Below the pieces are notes generated by a model. The model was not told the origin of the DNA, ran no database searches, and was given only the letters and a program-made list of their open reading frames with translations. 22,605 nt of DNA, from positions 1 through 22,605 of the forward strand of contig CAKQDN010000029.1 in NCBI GenBank assembly GCA_934229275.1, read 5' to 3'. This stretch comes from an uncultured Clostridia bacterium (GTDB lineage: Bacteria; Bacillota; Clostridia; Christensenellales; Pumilibacteraceae). The translations under genes and the position numbers were made by a program. Positions 22,576 through 22,605 of this stretch are shown piece after piece. Positions within the stretch are counted from its first letter, which is position 1, and the number at the start of each line of letters is the position of its first letter.

Positions 22576-22605
22576 CGATAACCGCAAGGCGCGTCGGCAA
22601 AGAAA

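Noticed and set aside
22333..22581. An 82-codon plus-strand frame across the tRNA-Cys and tRNA-Leu genes
   Set aside because: It is built almost entirely from tRNA sequence and has no independent coding evidence.
1..22605. CRISPR arrays, insertion sequences, prophage genes or attachment sites
   Set aside because: No regularly spaced repeats, transposase or integrase genes, or tRNA-end duplications were seen on either strand.

Overview
This 22.6 kb stretch is ordinary chromosomal core sequence from a Gram-positive, Clostridia-like bacterium of moderate to low GC. The case rests on gene content and order: rpsO-pnp-ylxY-M16 peptidase followed by ftsK-rimO; yajC / SCIFF peptide / SCIFF maturase / secD-secF / recJ / rel / MBL hydrolase / hemZ; strong GGAGG ribosome binding sites; and sigma-A type promoters with 17-bp spacers. 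The ylxY-like and ytxC-like genes hint at a spore-forming ancestry, although no decisive sporulation gene is present. No mobile element, prophage, CRISPR array or toxin-antitoxin pair was seen. All protein genes lie on the minus strand and the only plus-strand genes are three tRNAs at the right end.

Right end, read in the direction of transcription (right to left): a tRNA-Val / tRNA-Cys / tRNA-Leu cluster points outward on the plus strand, divergent from a ytxC-like gene. Next come yajC, a small TIGR04086-type membrane protein, the SCIFF peptide (scfA) and its radical SAM/SPASM maturase (scfB). After a new promoter follows a long, tightly packed run: secD-secF, a 13-bp hairpin, recJ, a bifunctional (p)ppGpp synthetase/hydrolase, a metallo-beta-lactamase-fold hydrolase and hemZ. 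Several junctions overlap (TAATG three times, GTGCCTGA once), which suggests translational coupling.

Left half: a good promoter just after hemZ drives rpsO (S15) and probably pnp through a hairpin between them. pnp ends in a strong terminator. ylxY follows, with a hairpin that covers its ribosome binding site, then an M16 zinc peptidase (mlpA-like) and another terminator. ftsK/spoIIIE has its own promoter and a TTG start; its very long disordered linker carries four copies of an APII motif. rimO overlaps the end of ftsK by 8 bases and runs off the left edge.

Functionally the window combines protein export (YajC, SecD, SecF), a ribosomally made peptide with its thioether-forming maturase beside those export genes, stringent response and DNA repair (Rel, RecJ), RNA turnover and translation (S15, PNPase, RimO, tRNAs), and chromosome segregation (FtsK/SpoIIIE). 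The most unusual points are the extended SCIFF precursor, the FtsK linker repeats, the hairpin over the ylxY ribosome binding site, the deacetylase-fold protein lacking its catalytic acids, and the enlarged SecF extracytoplasmic domain.
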